Shown: positions 45,015 through 64,000 of the stretch, piece by piece
Position numbering within the stretch: the stretch's first letter is position 1
How the letters are laid out: each line of letters opens with the position of its first letter
Source: Pomacea canaliculata
Taxonomy: Eukaryota; Mollusca; Gastropoda; Architaenioglossa; Ampullariidae
Assembly (NCBI RefSeq): GCF_003073045.1
Contig: NC_037590.1
Location: forward strand, 21,974,449-22,038,448
Length of the DNA stretch: 64,000 nucleotides
Reading direction: 5' to 3'
Position numbers and translations under genes: made by a program
The notes under the pieces: model-generated
What the model was told of the DNA's origin: nothing
Databases searched by the model: none
The model's input: the letters and a program-made list of their open reading frames with translations, nothing else

Positions 45015-48000
45015 CTATCCTATTCTCTTTTTAAAATCTTCTATAATGTCTTTCCACTCTTCTGTAATCCAAGAATCAATCCTGCATCTGCCATTCAGAT
45101 CAACATTTCGATTGTAGGGGGCAGTGAAGAGAACATGTTGCCATGAAGGCTTCAACACAGCACCTGTAATAGAAGGTACATTTGCAGGTTTACTCTGATT
45201 AAATTTTACTAAAACACCTCACAAAAACTACTGTCTATACTTGCTTCTACTTTCTGTACAGGTCTGTATCACACAACTGGACCTGGTTGCCAAAATGACC
45301 ATATATCCCAAATACATAAATGTGCAAATGGGTGAAGAGGTCCTAAGAGCAATTTTATATATAGAAAGGTGGATACGTCTGCTTAATAACTGTGTCCATG
45401 AGAAATTTGTACTAAGAAGATGGGTCAGAAATTGTGTGGATCTCTATAAATGTGGTGTTAAAACTTGTGACTTAAGAGGTGAACATTCATGCATGGGAGA
45501 CAAAACAGAAAGCAAAAACACTTACCCTTTATGTTTGGACGGTCATCAATGAGAATGTGCCCATTCACCATCGTTTTATCCTTTGTTAAAACAATCTTGT
45601 CCAGCCATTCTGGTCCTAAGTGTTTGTCAATCCACTCAAACTGTAAATCGTCCATTTCAAGTTATTATATCAAGACTGATTTTTAAGTCTGTCAGTCAAC
45701 ATTTCATAAAGGTATCATAAAATTTACAAGGAAAGGTTTATGATTACTGTTTAATACTGCTAAGCAACTGCATTTTTATGCCTCTTACACAAGTAGGTGC
45801 TTCACAAAATGTTTGATGGCCTTTACCGACACTTTCTTTACTTTTTATTTCCTTTGTTAATATAATGTGTAGATTATCTCCAGACTCATTCACCAAAGGA
45901 TCCGTAGTTTGCAAACAGAAAGTAATTAATCTTGCTGTAAGTTTATAGGGTGATACAGAGCTTGGGGACAGGAGTGGGGTTGGAAAATTTGGAATGCTCT
46001 GACTTCCACCCTTGCAATGTCATATAATATCTTGAGAGAAATTGCTTGTGCCATAGATCTGATCCCATTACACAAAAAGGACGGTGCATTAGCATTGTAC
46101 CTCTAAGTCACTCCTGTTCTTTATATTCTTGCATAAAGAGTACGCTATGATTTATAAAAGATGAAAAAAATACTGTAAATTTTGTGAGTGCACCTGTATA
46201 TAAGTTGCACACACTATTTTTTTTTTAAATCTCTACTTTTCACAAATAAGCTGGACTGGTTATAGAACACAGATTCATAAAACTTGAAAGATGCATTGTC
46301 GGCATTTCATCGCACTTTCAGTATGATGAGGCTGTGTGTTATAATTAAATGCTTGAATTGTACGCAGCTTTGATTTGAAAATGTGAACAGTTAACACCTT
46401 AACAACATTAACAGTTGATCCTTTAATGTGGAGCTCATAAAAAAAAAATTACTCAGAATCTGAAAAATCCACAAACAAGCTGCACTTGGTTTAAAACTGG
46501 GGAAAAAATTTGCAGCTTATAATCCAAAATTTACGGTTATAATAAACAAATTTGACAATGTGGTGAAATAAGGTTATAAAGAGCTAACAAATACAGCTTC
46601 ATTTAAGAGACCTTTGACTGCTACACTTGTATCCAGTTCTATTCTCACCAATAAAGCAGTCTACTCTTAAGCAAATTTCTAATATCAGTAACAACCCTTC
46701 TCTGAATGATGTTGCAAAGTGATTACTGGAGTATACAATTTAAAATCACCAAGGTAAAACATATATATATCAGATATGAAGCGTGAACTAGGACTTATAA
46801 GTTTGAAGTAGACAAACTGTACCTTTTCCTGGAGGCAAAACTTGTAGTCAGTAAGTGGACTTGAACAGATGAAAACATCAACACTGTAAGGATTAAAAAC
46901 AAATAAAAAATCCTGTCATTAGGAAATAGTTCTAAAACAAAATGACAGAAACAAATTTGTCAAGATATAACATCACAAATCTGAAGCTTATTAACACTAA
47001 GATCATGTAAATAATTTTATAAAACAGACATTTTTTTGTCTATTATACTAGAGAGAAACAAACTCCCAAAAAAGTTCTTATGCAGCAACATTTTAACATT
47101 AAACTTCCATAATCAGAACACATAATCTACGTTTTAATCCTGAACATTTTCAGGAACTCACTCCTCTATTTGAGCCATCTTTTTCACTGCACTGCATGCT
47201 CCTTCAATTTCTGGGAGATTAAGAAAAAATCCCTGTCCATTGTACACTTCTCTTACCTTGTCCTGGAATAAAGCATATCTACATTAACAGATAATACAGG
47301 CTCTGCCCATAAATACATAAATGCTCTTCTAGCACATAATTAAAACCATCATATGCTTATTATTAACCATCCCCAACAGGACCTATGATTTATGGTCTTA
47401 GAGACATTTGATTATGACTTTCCCAAAAATGTTGATTTTGGCATTTTAGTCTCCTAAGCAAGGCAGCTATTTGTTCGTGTATCTTAAATGTCTATTAAAC
47501 ATGATCAGCAGTGCTTCGATTAAAGAAATTCATTTACTAATTGTTACAGTGAATGCCAATGCAGCCTTCGAAGTTGACAAAATTTGTTTCTGAATAAAGA
47601 CTATGCATGTGTTGGAAAAAAATCTGCTTTTAAATTAACAGATAAAAGAAAAAGGTGAAAAAAAAACCCATATATAAATAAGAAACCTGACAGTAGCAGT
47701 GTCAGTTAACTTTGAATGGTTTGTGGTGTCTAGGACAAACACTGTAGAAGGTGGATTTTCACTCAGTGGACTTTGCCATTCTACTGAGTAATTCTGACTT
47801 CTATTGTTTTGATGTGCAATGACAAAAGGTAGCATGGGTATAATCATGCACAGTGGCCTGGTGTGTTAACCCATTATCAGGTACCCATTTGTTGTTGGGT
47901 AGACATAGCGATTAAAAGTGTCCTCCTATAACTATTTGTCATAAATCAAAATGAACATCTATATTTTCTTTGTTTAGTGGTTTAAACAGCTAACAGCAGG

Positions 48001-49115
48001 AAAAGCAACCTCACAGTTATGTCCCTGATTTGAGATTTGTCATAGCCTGTTATAGGAAAATACCTCTATCTCTCCTTACAGCACTTGGACACATGTTTTA
48101 TCAGAGAAGGTAACAGGCAGCAGAAAAAAAGGTTAGATTTTGTTGTCCACATCATGCTCTTGACATAGTGAACCACTTACACTTAACGTTAGCTTGGACA
48201 GGATCTAGCAAAGAAATACCATTCGCTATCAACTACAGACAGTACAAGTCCTCATAGTCCCCACCCTGCTGTATGGATCCAAGATGTGGACTCTACTTTC
48301 TGATAAAGAGAGAAGAATCCAGGCATCCAAGAACAATTGCCTACGAAAACTGCTCTGAATCTCCTACAAGAAATGCAAAACCAATAACTTTGATACAAAG
48401 CATGGCATCCATCCATGTTGGCAGCCAGAAGCTTCTGGTAACCATGAACCAGCACAAGCTAGTCTGGTTCAGCCATGCCACACTGTATGACACTCTTCGG
48501 GATACCTTGGAGGGTGGTCAATGCAGGCTCCTTTTCTTTTAGGATCAACTCAAAACGCTTGATTATTATTTGGTTGAGCAAATGTGATTGAAATTATTCC
48601 TCACATTACCTATGATTGGTAACTGGATAAATACTATTTTGGATATCCTGCATTACTCCACCTTGCACATCACCGCTCTGGCTATCTTTCTCACTGAAAG
48701 AATTAGGAAAAACAAAGATGCATTAACGAGAGCTATTACGTACTGGCAAATCTGCACCTAATTTTGCATATTCATCTCGAACGTAAAACGTTTTGCGATC
48801 TTCTAAAGGAATAAATGGTTCATCAGGAAATTTTTTTTGATAAACTTCCAGAAAATGTCTTTCGAAGTCACACAACACCATGTCCATGTCCACTAGCACC
48901 CGAAGTTTTACTTTAGACATGTCGTATTTTCCTGGCCTGGATCTTCTTGACATTGTATCTTGTCTGGCTGAACTCCGTAAAGAAATGGAATACGATGACA
49001 ATAGAAACTTTTCTGAATGTTTCCAAAGGCGAGTTCCTAAAGTAAAATTCCTGAATGTGCCATACACAACCATTGCACCATCTGTCAAGGGAATGTACTC
49101 TACAGTACATTTCAT
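45015..49115 (-). CDS. 5'(3')-deoxyribonucleotidase, NT5C/NT5M family
   Basis: Five exons: 48744-49115, 47162-47262, 46823-46883, 45526-45640, 45015-45163 (265 aa from the first ATG). HAD-superfamily phosphatase that dephosphorylates nucleoside monophosphates, preferring deoxy forms and balancing dNTP pools. Motif I reads VLVDMDMVLCDF with both catalytic Asp. FIPLEDR and FFLNLPEIEGA follow. Motif II is VFICSSPL, the motif III Lys lies in LTKDKT, and motif IV is ILIDDRP, with WQHVLFTAPYN near the end. The usual Gly after DMD is Met here. About 67 residues precede the catalytic core, rich in Ser and Arg, so mitochondrial targeting is possible. Alternative starts are the Met of MSRRSRPG or MSKVKLRV. 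All junctions keep frame. Confidence 0.9.
46171..46539. mobile_element. short inverted-repeat element (MITE), copy B
   Basis: Same family as 3293-3580. Left end TACTGTAAAT, right end complement of AATTTACGGT, with shared blocks GGCATTTC, GCTTTGATTT, TGTGAACAG, GGAGCTCAT and AATCTGAAAAA. It lies in the nucleotidase intron between exons 3 and 4. Confidence 0.65.
48195..48535 (+). mobile_element. non-LTR reverse-transcriptase C-terminal fragment
   Basis: Plus-strand frames show VPTLLYGSKMWTLLSDKERR, CLRKLL, then a stop and a frame change to VGSQKLLVTMNQHKLVWFSH and DTLEGG. This order is typical of the region after the RT domain of non-LTR elements. It is dead by stops and shifts and lies antisense in intron 1 of the nucleotidase gene. 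Confidence 0.75.
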
Positions 49116-49302
49116 CGTCTGCTAGATCTCTTACGGATAAAAACAAAATTTTTAATCACATCGTGCATAATCACCATCATTTTTAGTTTCATAAATTTTG
49201 TTTTATAGTTTCTTAAAATTTTATTTTCACAAGCTATCATTTTAAGTTACTTTTCATCAATATGTCTTTACTATAGTTCAGAAGCGGTCACATCAATCTA
49301 AA
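49116..49302. promoter_or_regulatory. 187-bp bidirectional promoter interval
   Basis: The nucleotidase ATG (minus, 49115) and COPS3 ATG (plus, 49303) are head to head with only 187 bp between, so both 5' ends must share control sequence. The interval is AT-rich; no TATA box is assigned. Confidence 0.55.
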
Positions 49303-52300
49303 ATGGCGGCCGCTCTTGAGCAGTATGTTACCACTGTCCAAACCCTTTCATCTCAAGGTAGTTTTCCCGTTATTGAGAAATTTAGTATTATTTTAACCAG
49401 AAAAACATGTAATGAAAATAAACACATCTTTCAATTTCCATTGTTAGCTACTGGTAGTAGTGTTGTTTCAGTCGTAGCTAAACTGCTGTAGCCGAGGGAG
49501 AGAAAATCTGAAATGTTGAATGTTTATCATTGATACGCTGGGTTCAGATCTTGTGTGTGTGTTAGAAAGAGAGACACCAACATTCTGTGCGTAGTTGATT
49601 TTTGCGTAAGGTTGCATAATCATTTAGATCCATTGTAGCAGCCCATGAACGGGTGCTTTTGCTAAAATGTAGGTAATTTAGTTTAGGAAATGCTTGCTTA
49701 GACAAATGATCAACAATAAACATTGTCATTTAACAAGATAACGTCAAACGTTGTCAGAAGATTGTGATGTTTATCGAAAATGTAGCGTGAGCTTTAATTT
49801 CTCATGTAAACTACTATATTTTTTATCAGCTGTAAAGTAAAATATTGCTTTTGTGAAATATGTAGACTTTTAATAAATTATAATTCTGCCAGTAAAGCCT
49901 CCCCTTTGTAGCTAACATGCTGTAGTTTTTTACCAGATTAAATGATAAAGCTAGAACACTATCAGGTTGTGGAGTTAAATTCTTCTCTACCCCACACCCC
50001 CACAAAACACAAAGGATGCAGATCTCACTTTCCCTTTATTTAATACCTCTGCACACTTACATGCATAGAGGTATATAGTTCCATGCTGTAGTGTTTTATT
50101 CCTGCAGGCATACAGGATTACATATAATGGTCTTCCAGAAGAAGAGAAAAGATTGCTTTGCTTAACTATTCTTACAGTATAAGAAGAATTTATAGTCTTT
50201 ATTTAACAACAATCTACTTAAAATACTACCTGCTACAAACTTCAGTAGTCTCTGCTTCAAGGTAACTGCCCAACAGATAGCAGTGAAGTGAAAAAGTATT
50301 CTCTGGATATTGTTTAAAACAAGCAACATTTAATTTAAATTTTATGTTCTTCACAATCTTGTTTTCCTTTTTCGGAACTTTTAGCACAAAATGGAACTTT
50401 TGATGAAATCTGTAATCATTTCTGACAGTTACACATATTGTATGAATTCTTCTATTGCAAACTGTGGTCAAAAGTTTCTTGATATTTTGAAATATTTACA
50501 GGCAACTTCACTGCCTTGGTGGAGTTCATATCGAAGAACATGGAAATGCTTGGAAAGAATGCACCACATCTAGATAATGTATTAGCCACTCTGGACTACC
50601 AGCAACATTCTATTGGTGTGATGGGAATCCTGTGTGTAATATATTTGCATATTTTGCAAATTTGATATCTGAATGTGATGTGTCTGAAATTCAAAATGAA
50701 TTTTAAGTGATAATTTGGTTATATGGAAAACAACAGATGAAATAATACCTTCAGTTCACACTGTCTTTTGAAGTGATTGTTCATCATCTTCATCCATATT
50801 TCGAACATTTCACGTGCAGTTGCAGCCATTACAAACACAGGTTTTATTGTGACAGTGGAGCTTGCTAGGAAGACACATTTCATTTTCAAAAGATATACTT
50901 TTTCATAAAAATTGAAAGTTGACATAAATTTACTCTTTTTTTTACACAATGTAATAGCTGTTACTTGTTATAATAAGCTAGTGCTTACAGTGTTTATATG
51001 GCATCAGTGTTTCTTCTTTCTGTGGCTACTGTGGTTTGTTGGCATTTAACATCTTCATTTTGCAGTGTGATGAAGCTAAATCAGCAATCTATTCCCGACT
51101 TTGAGACACTTTTTGTACAGATACAAGAATTTATTACATCTTGCAATGGCGAACAAGCTAGATATGCTTTAGAAAGCTGTAAGTATTTTTTTACATAAAA
51201 ATTTTTGCTGCTTTTTTTTTTTCAAGTGATTTGTTTGATGCTTAAATTTTGTTTCATGGGAGGGAGAGAGTGGTGAGAGAGATGAAAGTATTTGCACATA
51301 TGCATTCATGAAAAAGGAGAGAGCATTCTTAATTTGTACAAAAAAATTCCATATTGAATTTGCTGAAACTCTAATGATTTTTTAAGACATTAATATTATT
51401 ATAACATTTTAGCAGTATGCAACTATTCCCTGTGAAAAGTTCTACCTTCAACACCATTCTTTGTGGATCTGTTTTTATGGTTAATGACTTACCTATTTTG
51501 ACACATTTACTGTGGATTATTTCAGTATGTTATGGTTTGTAACCGTTTTAGTCTTTTGCATAAAACTTTAAATGTAGCATATTTTCTTTGCTTTATTGTA
51601 GTTGCTGAGTTGTGTCACAAGTTTACTCTTCAAATTGTAGAAAGGAAGCAGGTGAGAAAACTGTACTATCATTAAATGAGAAACCTGTGTGCTATAGTGA
51701 TTTCACATTAATAGTGATAAGACAGGTAATAAAATCATCTGGGTTTACTGCTTACTTTTTCCTTTTGTACTTTTCTCATTTTCAGCCTGCAAGAGGTTTG
51801 TCCATTTTAGTGAGAGCAATTCAAAAGATCCAGTTACATCCAGCACAGTTAACCTCAATCCATTCAGATCTTTGCCAGGTGAAAGACTTTTGAAAAAGCT
51901 TAGTAGGTTGTTTTAAAAAAAATGAAATTGCATGTAAGAAAAGTATTGTCCTGTACTATTTTGGAATGGTGAGATCAGCAGGTTGAGAAAGACAGCATCC
52001 TTATTTATATGTTTTCTAGCTGTTTAAGATTGACTTCCCTCATATATGTAAAAGGGAGATAAAGATATTTATCTTGAATTTGTGTTTATATTAAAATAGA
52101 AGATGATGTATTGGAGGAAAGGGCTTAAAAAGCCTTGCAAAAGTAGCAAGACTAAAAATGTAAAAATATTAAAATTAAAAGTGTGTGTATGTGTCCTACT
52201 TTCTTTAAAGGTTTTGATCCAGCCACATGAAGTGTATCATTTCTGATGCACTCGAATATGTGAGAGAGTATAGTTTGTTTTTTTCTATATTTATGTATAT

Positions 52301-55300
52301 TTATAACTTTGCTTTTCTTTCCTAGCTTTGCCTGTTGTCAAAAAACTTGAAACCTGCTCTCCAGTTCTTAGATGTAGACATAACAGATATAAGTCGCGAG
52401 GTAAGTTATACAGTTTTATTGGGTCTCTAAACCATTAATGATGCTTTTTAGAAAGTAGGGAAGATCAATAAAAGAAGTAGAAATGATAAGGTGGTGGGAT
52501 ATGGTTATCCAGGTGCTTATGTTATCATGAGGCAGACTCAAAATAACAAAGTAAATATAAACTCAGACAATTAATTATACAGAACCTTCCATTGCTATAA
52601 AGGCACGAGACAAACACTGTTTTTTTTAATAATTTTGGATAGATTGCATAAAATATATTTCAAGACTGCTACTTCATTTGGGTCCGATTTGGTGATAGCA
52701 TGACGTCGTTCTCTTAAAACGCTTTAAACTTTTGATTATTTTATATAGAAACATTTGAGGCAGTAGAAGCTCCATTTAACTGAGTGTAAATGTATTACTA
52801 TGACGTTCACCTTTGTGTGTCTGTTTATCTAAATGCTAGGGAGGTCATTATGATGCTAAAGATTTCCTGCTTTACTTTTACTATGGAGGAATGATTTACA
52901 CAGCACTAAAGATCTACACCAGAGCTCTCTATTTCTTTGAAATGGCAAGTTCTACCTTTTTATTTGTCTTTATCAGCAAACATTTTCAGAAAGGATAGGA
53001 AAAATACTTTACATTGTTATGAAGATATCCCAGTGCTTGATAATTTTAGTTCATAAATCCTCTAATAATTATTTTCAATTTTTCATGAAATTTGAAGATC
53101 TGATTTTGAAAAAGTCTGGAGGGAAATTTATTTGGTAATAATAGCATGTTCTCAATAATCAGTAAAAAAACAAAATCTGTTTGTTTCTCCTAGGCTGTGA
53201 CAACTCCAAGTATGGCAGTGAGCCATATAATGATGGAAGCCTACAAAAAATTTATTCTAGTGGCATTAATTGTACAGGGGAAGGTGAGTACATGCCATTC
53301 TTGTTTTCTTATTATGTTCCTGTTTGTATGCTTATTTATGGACCGGAATTGTTTTTCCAGCTTTGCTTTATCCTGATATGCCATCTTACTCTTTTTCAAT
53401 GTAGTTCTTTAGTTATTAGTAGAACTTCGTGCTGATGATTCAAGCTTCACTAGGTTGCATCAAAATTTGGCAAAATGAAGTTGGTTTTTTTTAGCTTCTG
53501 TATATTCTAGTAACAAAATGTGTCGTCTTTAACACACATAAACTCTCAAACAATGCCTTTTATCAGCTTTTTCACGAACTAAATTTGACGCAGTGTAGAA
53601 ACAGTCTGGATTTAGTGCCAACATTGATATTTGCTTGGAAGTTTTGTTTGTTGTATGTACTTCTTATACTTTTTCTTCAGATTCCGTCTTTGCCAAAGTA
53701 TGCTCCGCAGATTGTAGCCAGGTATATTAAAGTAAGTTTTTAAAGCAAAGTTTTATAAATATTAAACTTAAAAAGAAGTGCAGTGTTATTTTCCGTTATA
53801 GTGATTTTTAGTGATATTTATAGTGATCTGGAACACACCTATTGTGGAAAAAAAAAGAGGAATTTTACAGACACTTCTGTCATGGGAAAAAAAATTTAAG
53901 ATTTAGTGTGCTTGACCATGATTCTGTCTGTGTTGTTTAATCATTCTCTTTAAACATTTAGATGTCGCTTATGGATCCTTTGTTATTGTAAATATTTTTT
54001 TTAAATAATTGATGACTATGTATCCCAAATTCCATGTTTTGCAGCCATTGTGTCAGGCGTATCATGATTTAGCAAATGCCTATGCAACTAATAATCCAGC
54101 AGAGGTGCGAGCAGCTGTAACAAAACATAGTGAAACTTTCACACGGGTGAGCAGATTTTACATTTATCTGATCACTTTGTGGACCACCTTAGTTGATGTA
54201 TGATTCCTTTGCACTTTAAGTTGAATTTAATTTAAAGATAATTCCTTTTTACAGGACAATAACATGGGTTTAGTCAAGCAGTGTGTTACTTCGATGTTTA
54301 AGAAAAACATCCAAAGACTGACTAAGGTAGGTCAATAAAGTCTGCTTGGTCTTTGCCTAATCATTGTTTCTTTCTTGATATATTTTCTAAATAAGACAGC
54401 TTCTTTGTATCATGAGAGGTCTCTTTCTATATTTATTGTTTCTAAAGAAATATCTTCCTTCTTCTACAATTTTTAATGTTGTGTCCTTCTTGGGGTTGTG
54501 CATTAATGTAACTCTTACAGAGGTTTTATCAATGACTTTATGAGTTTATGTATTCTGTTTCTTTCTAAGACATTTCTGACATTGTCGCTGGCTGATATGG
54601 CCAACAGAGTTCAACTCTCTGGCCCTGTGGAAGCAGAAAAATATGTTCTTCACATGGTAAGAGTTCCTGGAAATACATCTTCAAATTTGTATTTATCCTG
54701 TTAAGGAAAAGAAAATAATAAATAATGCAGGAATAGTGATCAGCAAGAGTTGGATATATGTTTGACATGATTATTGGAATAAACAATTACAGGATAAAAC
54801 TTTGCTACCATTGATGAAATGTGGCATAGATACCACATGGTGTTTTTCCCCATGATAAGTTTATTAACCATACTGAAAAAAAATTTCAGATCAATGATGG
54901 AGAAATTTTTGCCACTATCAATCAGAAGGATGGGATGGTTCGTTTCCATGACAACCCAGAGAAGTACAACAGTTCAAGCATGCTTTTGGATCTCGACAGG
55001 GAGGTTAGCTATTTGCATACCATCACATTTTGGTTTCAGCTTTCTTGAGACAAGCTTTGACATATTCTGACAGTTCAAGTGGTAACACATTTCTTCCTGT
55101 AAGATATCTTAGGAATTTACTATTTACACTCTTATCAAAGAAACGCAATCTAAAAAATAAGGCATTATGTGTTAAAGTTCTCCATAGTACTACCTATAAC
55201 AGTAAGGTAATCATCTTTGGATTGGAAAGGGAAATAGCATTTGTGTTTTATGACATTTAAAGATATGGTTGTGTACACTAGTAGAAATCTATGCCCATTT

Positions 55301-56082
55301 GGATTTACTATTTTATTTTTCTGTTTGTATGATCAGCATCCATGGAATTCTTAATCATTGCCATTTGTGGGCTTCTTGTTTTGCCTTGCAGATGCAGAAG
55401 TGCATCAAAATGGATGAAAAATTGAGAGAAATGGACAGGGAAATTGCAGTCAATCCACAGTATGTTCAGAAGGTTAGTTGCAGTTAAATTTGAATGAAAG
55501 CATTGTTTTGTTTCTTGCATTTGGATTTATGTGTAGCAAGACATAGGTTTTCACCTCAATGCTTTTTTTTAAATTCTTGAATAAATAATAATAATAATAA
55601 ATGAAGATTTATATAGTGCATATTCACACTCCTATGATACATGCTCTTACTGCTTACAACAGGAATGAGACATAGACAACATAGTATACGAGGGACAGAA
55701 GAATAAACAACAGTACTGACAAAGAATAGAAGACAAGTTTTGAAAACAAATGTAAATGTAAATAAGCTTGTCGAATATGTGTTTTAAAATAAGTTGAAGG
55801 TTTCTGGATAGGACCAGTAGTGCCAGTGGTGAAGGTGATTTGGCATGCTCTGTAAGTTGTCTATATGTTCAGGGTAGAAGAAAAAGGAAGTTAGGGCTTC
55901 CACCTGAATAGTAGTATAAATTTTGTTGGAAACTGTGGTAGTTGAATTGTTAAAATAAATAGTCTTCAACTTAGTCACATTTCGATAACATCAGAGTTCA
56001 GCTTTTCGTATTGCGACAGGTGAGTGGAATCCATGATGAAGATATGCCAGCATCCAGCAGCAGCAAAGGACAGAGTTTCTAA
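49303..56082 (+). CDS. COPS3: COP9 signalosome complex subunit 3
   Basis: Fifteen exons, 426 codons plus stop: 49303-49357, 50502-50631, 51066-51178, 51602-51651, 51786-51878, 52326-52400, 52840-52944, 53194-53283, 53681-53731, 54045-54146, 54255-54326, 54570-54656, 54890-55003, 55392-55472, 56020-56082. Length and sequence match animal CSN3 throughout: [92 protein letters not shown], then a PCI/winged-helix region with [17 protein letters not shown] and [21 protein letters not shown]3 is a scaffold subunit of the COP9 signalosome, which deneddylates cullin-RING ligases; the catalytic metal site is in CSN5. Every junction keeps frame. The intron after exon 7 has a GC donor (ATG|GCAAGT). Confidence 0.97.
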
Positions 56083-56632
56083 TGCTTCTTTTGCTGTTCT
56101 ACTGTACCTTTTCTGGAAGAAACTGGAAAAATTCCACATCAGATTGATGCTGGGACCAGCATATACTTCAGTACTCTGAAAGTAGTCCAGAAATGCTTGT
56201 GCTATGAACAGTTTACCTGTTGTCACATGAATAATGGACTGGCTTCTTACACTGATTCAAGAATACAATAAGTCAGAACTAATTCACTACCCTGATGTTT
56301 ACGACTGCTATTCTTGCCATCAGTAGCTAAGAACTTTTATAAGAAGCTTATGGAGCAGTGACTTTTGACTTTTTGTTGTTCTCTGGTGAATAGGCTCAAA
56401 TATATAAGATGCTGCATCATATTTTAGGAAGAGAGAGAAAAAAAAATGTTGCTTCACTTAAAACACGAACTTGTTGCAGCTGTATTCAGACATGTAAGGA
56501 TGTATTGTGTAGATACATTCTGCTGCTGGGCTGATAAACTGGAAGGCAGTTGCTTGTTGCAGTTTGTCTTTTGTGTCTGTTCTTCACTGATATTTGCTTG
56601 CAACATTGCATGTGTTTTCTCTTTCAAATTAT

Positions 56633-56638
56633 AATAAA
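56633..56638 (+). promoter_or_regulatory. probable COPS3 polyadenylation signal
   Basis: AATAAA about 550 bp downstream of the COPS3 stop codon. Confidence 0.45.
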
Positions 56639-56654
56639 AGTGAAATTTAAAAGA

Positions 56655-57745
56655 CACTATTCACACATCAGTTTTTTGGTTTGAAATTTAATTTCTGCAA
56701 TTTTCATATTCCCTTCTCTGATATTAAACTGATGGTTACTTCATTTTCTTATGTATGTGTGTGTGAGAGAGAGAGTGGGGGTGAGGATGGGAAAGAGGGT
56801 GGGTGGAGTAGTTGGGTAGGTTGATTCCCTTTTGCTCAGATTGAAATTTCAATTATGCAGCCCTCAGCAGTGTGGAATACACTCCCAACCTGGTTGAGTA
56901 ATGTGCCAACCTTTGAGAGGTTCAAGCTGGATCTTTAACACCTAGAATTTTACATCTTTGGACTTCTGATAATTGCTGGGCACTTAGATGGATTTTAGGG
57001 ATTAAGGAGTGAGCGAGTTTCTTTCTCTTCTGTCATTTTGTTATAAACATAATTGTTTTGAGAGGGAATGGAATAAAGCAGCAACTATTAACATTAATCT
57101 GAAACACAGGCTTGCGAAAAAAAGTAGGTGACAGCACAGACCACTGTTGAAATAATGCTGATATAAAATTAAAAAAAAAACAAAACCAAAAGGCTTCTTT
57201 TGACGCTATGATAGATTTTGTGAATCGCCCAGCAACAAATCAGTAAGCGTCGTCTGCTTGAAAGAGGAAGCGGAAATCGGATGCAGCATAAGCGCAATAA
57301 CCGGAAGTTGATGTAGGTCAGACTGGAACATACCCACAGACATAATAGAAATTGAATTTTCAAAGCGATTGTCTTGGGTTTTGTATGGAACCATCGCCGA
57401 AAGCACGCAAAGAAACAGCAAAATTGCAGTTGCTCGGGAAAATGCAGTGAAAGGAATAGACTGCCTGTCAGAAGGAAGAAGAGTCAGAGTAGTATCAAGG
57501 GTGTGTTTCACGCGGTTTCTTCTTCGAAGTGGAGTTAAACGCAAAAGAAATCGGAAATCTGTTTCTTGCGTTGTCTCTATGTGTTATTCGTGTTGTTTAA
57601 GAGGCAATGGACGCAGTTTTTATATTTATTTATGATAAACGTTGCAAAAACTTTGTGAAGTATTTACAATACGAATGAAAGAACAATTCGCCGACGTTTG
57701 TCCTTGAGAGCGTGCAACTACTGCATAAGCTGCATTCTTTCAGTA
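56655..57745. other. intergenic, COPS3 to Miro
   Basis: Contains a retroelement tail fragment and, at about 57300-57740, a CpG-richer stretch that probably includes the promoter and 5' UTR of the Miro gene. Confidence 0.45.
56860..56960 (+). mobile_element. non-LTR retrotransposon tail fragment
   Basis: A frame reads VWNTLPTWLSNVPTFERFKL then a stop. This matches the common W-N-x-L-P...F-K-x-x-L ending of non-LTR element ORFs. Short and truncated. Confidence 0.55.
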
Positions 57746-63846
<6,101 letters not shown>

Positions 63847-64000
63847 GTAGATCTTTTATTTGTCACTTTACTTCCTTTATAACATCTTGAAAAAGGAAAA
63901 AAATGGAAGATTTCTCAACATTTTATTGCTGAGTTCCCTTTACTGTATAAAGTCCTTATGCTATGTGTCTTGATAACTAAAGTGATTTCAATTTTACATC

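Noticed and set aside
48660..48706. Extra nucleotidase exon after a TTCTTTCAG acceptor
   Set aside because: It would place TGAGAAAG between exon 1 and exon 2, whereas exon 1 joins 47262 directly in phase with conserved sequence.
50632..50640. Frame break between COPS3 exons 2 and 3
   Set aside because: Using the GT at 50632 (CT|GTGTGT) instead of the later ones restores frame and the family length exactly.
57369..57635. 88-codon plus-strand frame upstream of Miro
   Set aside because: Basic low-information sequence in a CpG-rich 5' region with no recognisable domain; more likely promoter or 5' UTR.

Overview
This is eukaryotic nuclear DNA: AT-rich, with spliced genes and GT-AG or GC-AG introns. 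Protein similarity of the housekeeping genes, a tandem Ig-domain gene and short inverted-repeat elements suggest a lophotrochozoan animal, most likely a mollusc (gastropod). That taxonomic call is inference. All exon models below were built by eye from reading frames and splice sites.
Layout. (1) 1-5061: 3' flank without recognisable genes, containing one short inverted-repeat element (3293-3580). (2) 5062-31495, minus strand: one very large gene encoding a signal peptide, 30 tandem immunoglobulin-like domains and a C-terminal membrane segment with a very short tail. Twenty-eight domains are single exons flanked by phase-1 introns; two are split at the conserved Trp by a phase-2 intron. Thirteen of the 30 domains carry frameshifts, and four introns use GC donors. 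A degenerate reverse-transcriptase fragment sits in one intron. (3) 31.5-38.5 kb: non-coding, with a hAT-type element (perfect 8-bp target duplication) nested in an older palindromic element. (4) 39681-41991, plus strand: a spliced, frame-broken gene resembling DUF4806-domain proteins. (5) 42-45 kb: repeats, including a long hairpin and a three-copy tandem repeat. (6) 45015-49115, minus: complete 5'(3')-deoxyribonucleotidase gene of the NT5C/NT5M family, five exons. (7) 49303-56082, plus: complete COP9 signalosome subunit 3 gene, 15 exons and 426 codons, head to head with the nucleotidase gene across 187 bp. (8) 57746-63846 and beyond, plus: the first 13 exons of a mitochondrial Rho GTPase (Miro/RHOT) gene, which runs off the window.
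The housekeeping genes are ordinary and intact. The unusual part is the Ig gene. Its phase-1 exons can be skipped without changing frame, nearly half of its domains are frame-disrupted, its GC-AG introns are frequent, and a tandem array of perfect 5' splice-site hexamers lies just upstream of one acceptor. It is either a decaying or allelically variable modular surface receptor, or a stretch of residual assembly error. Reads and RNA would decide.
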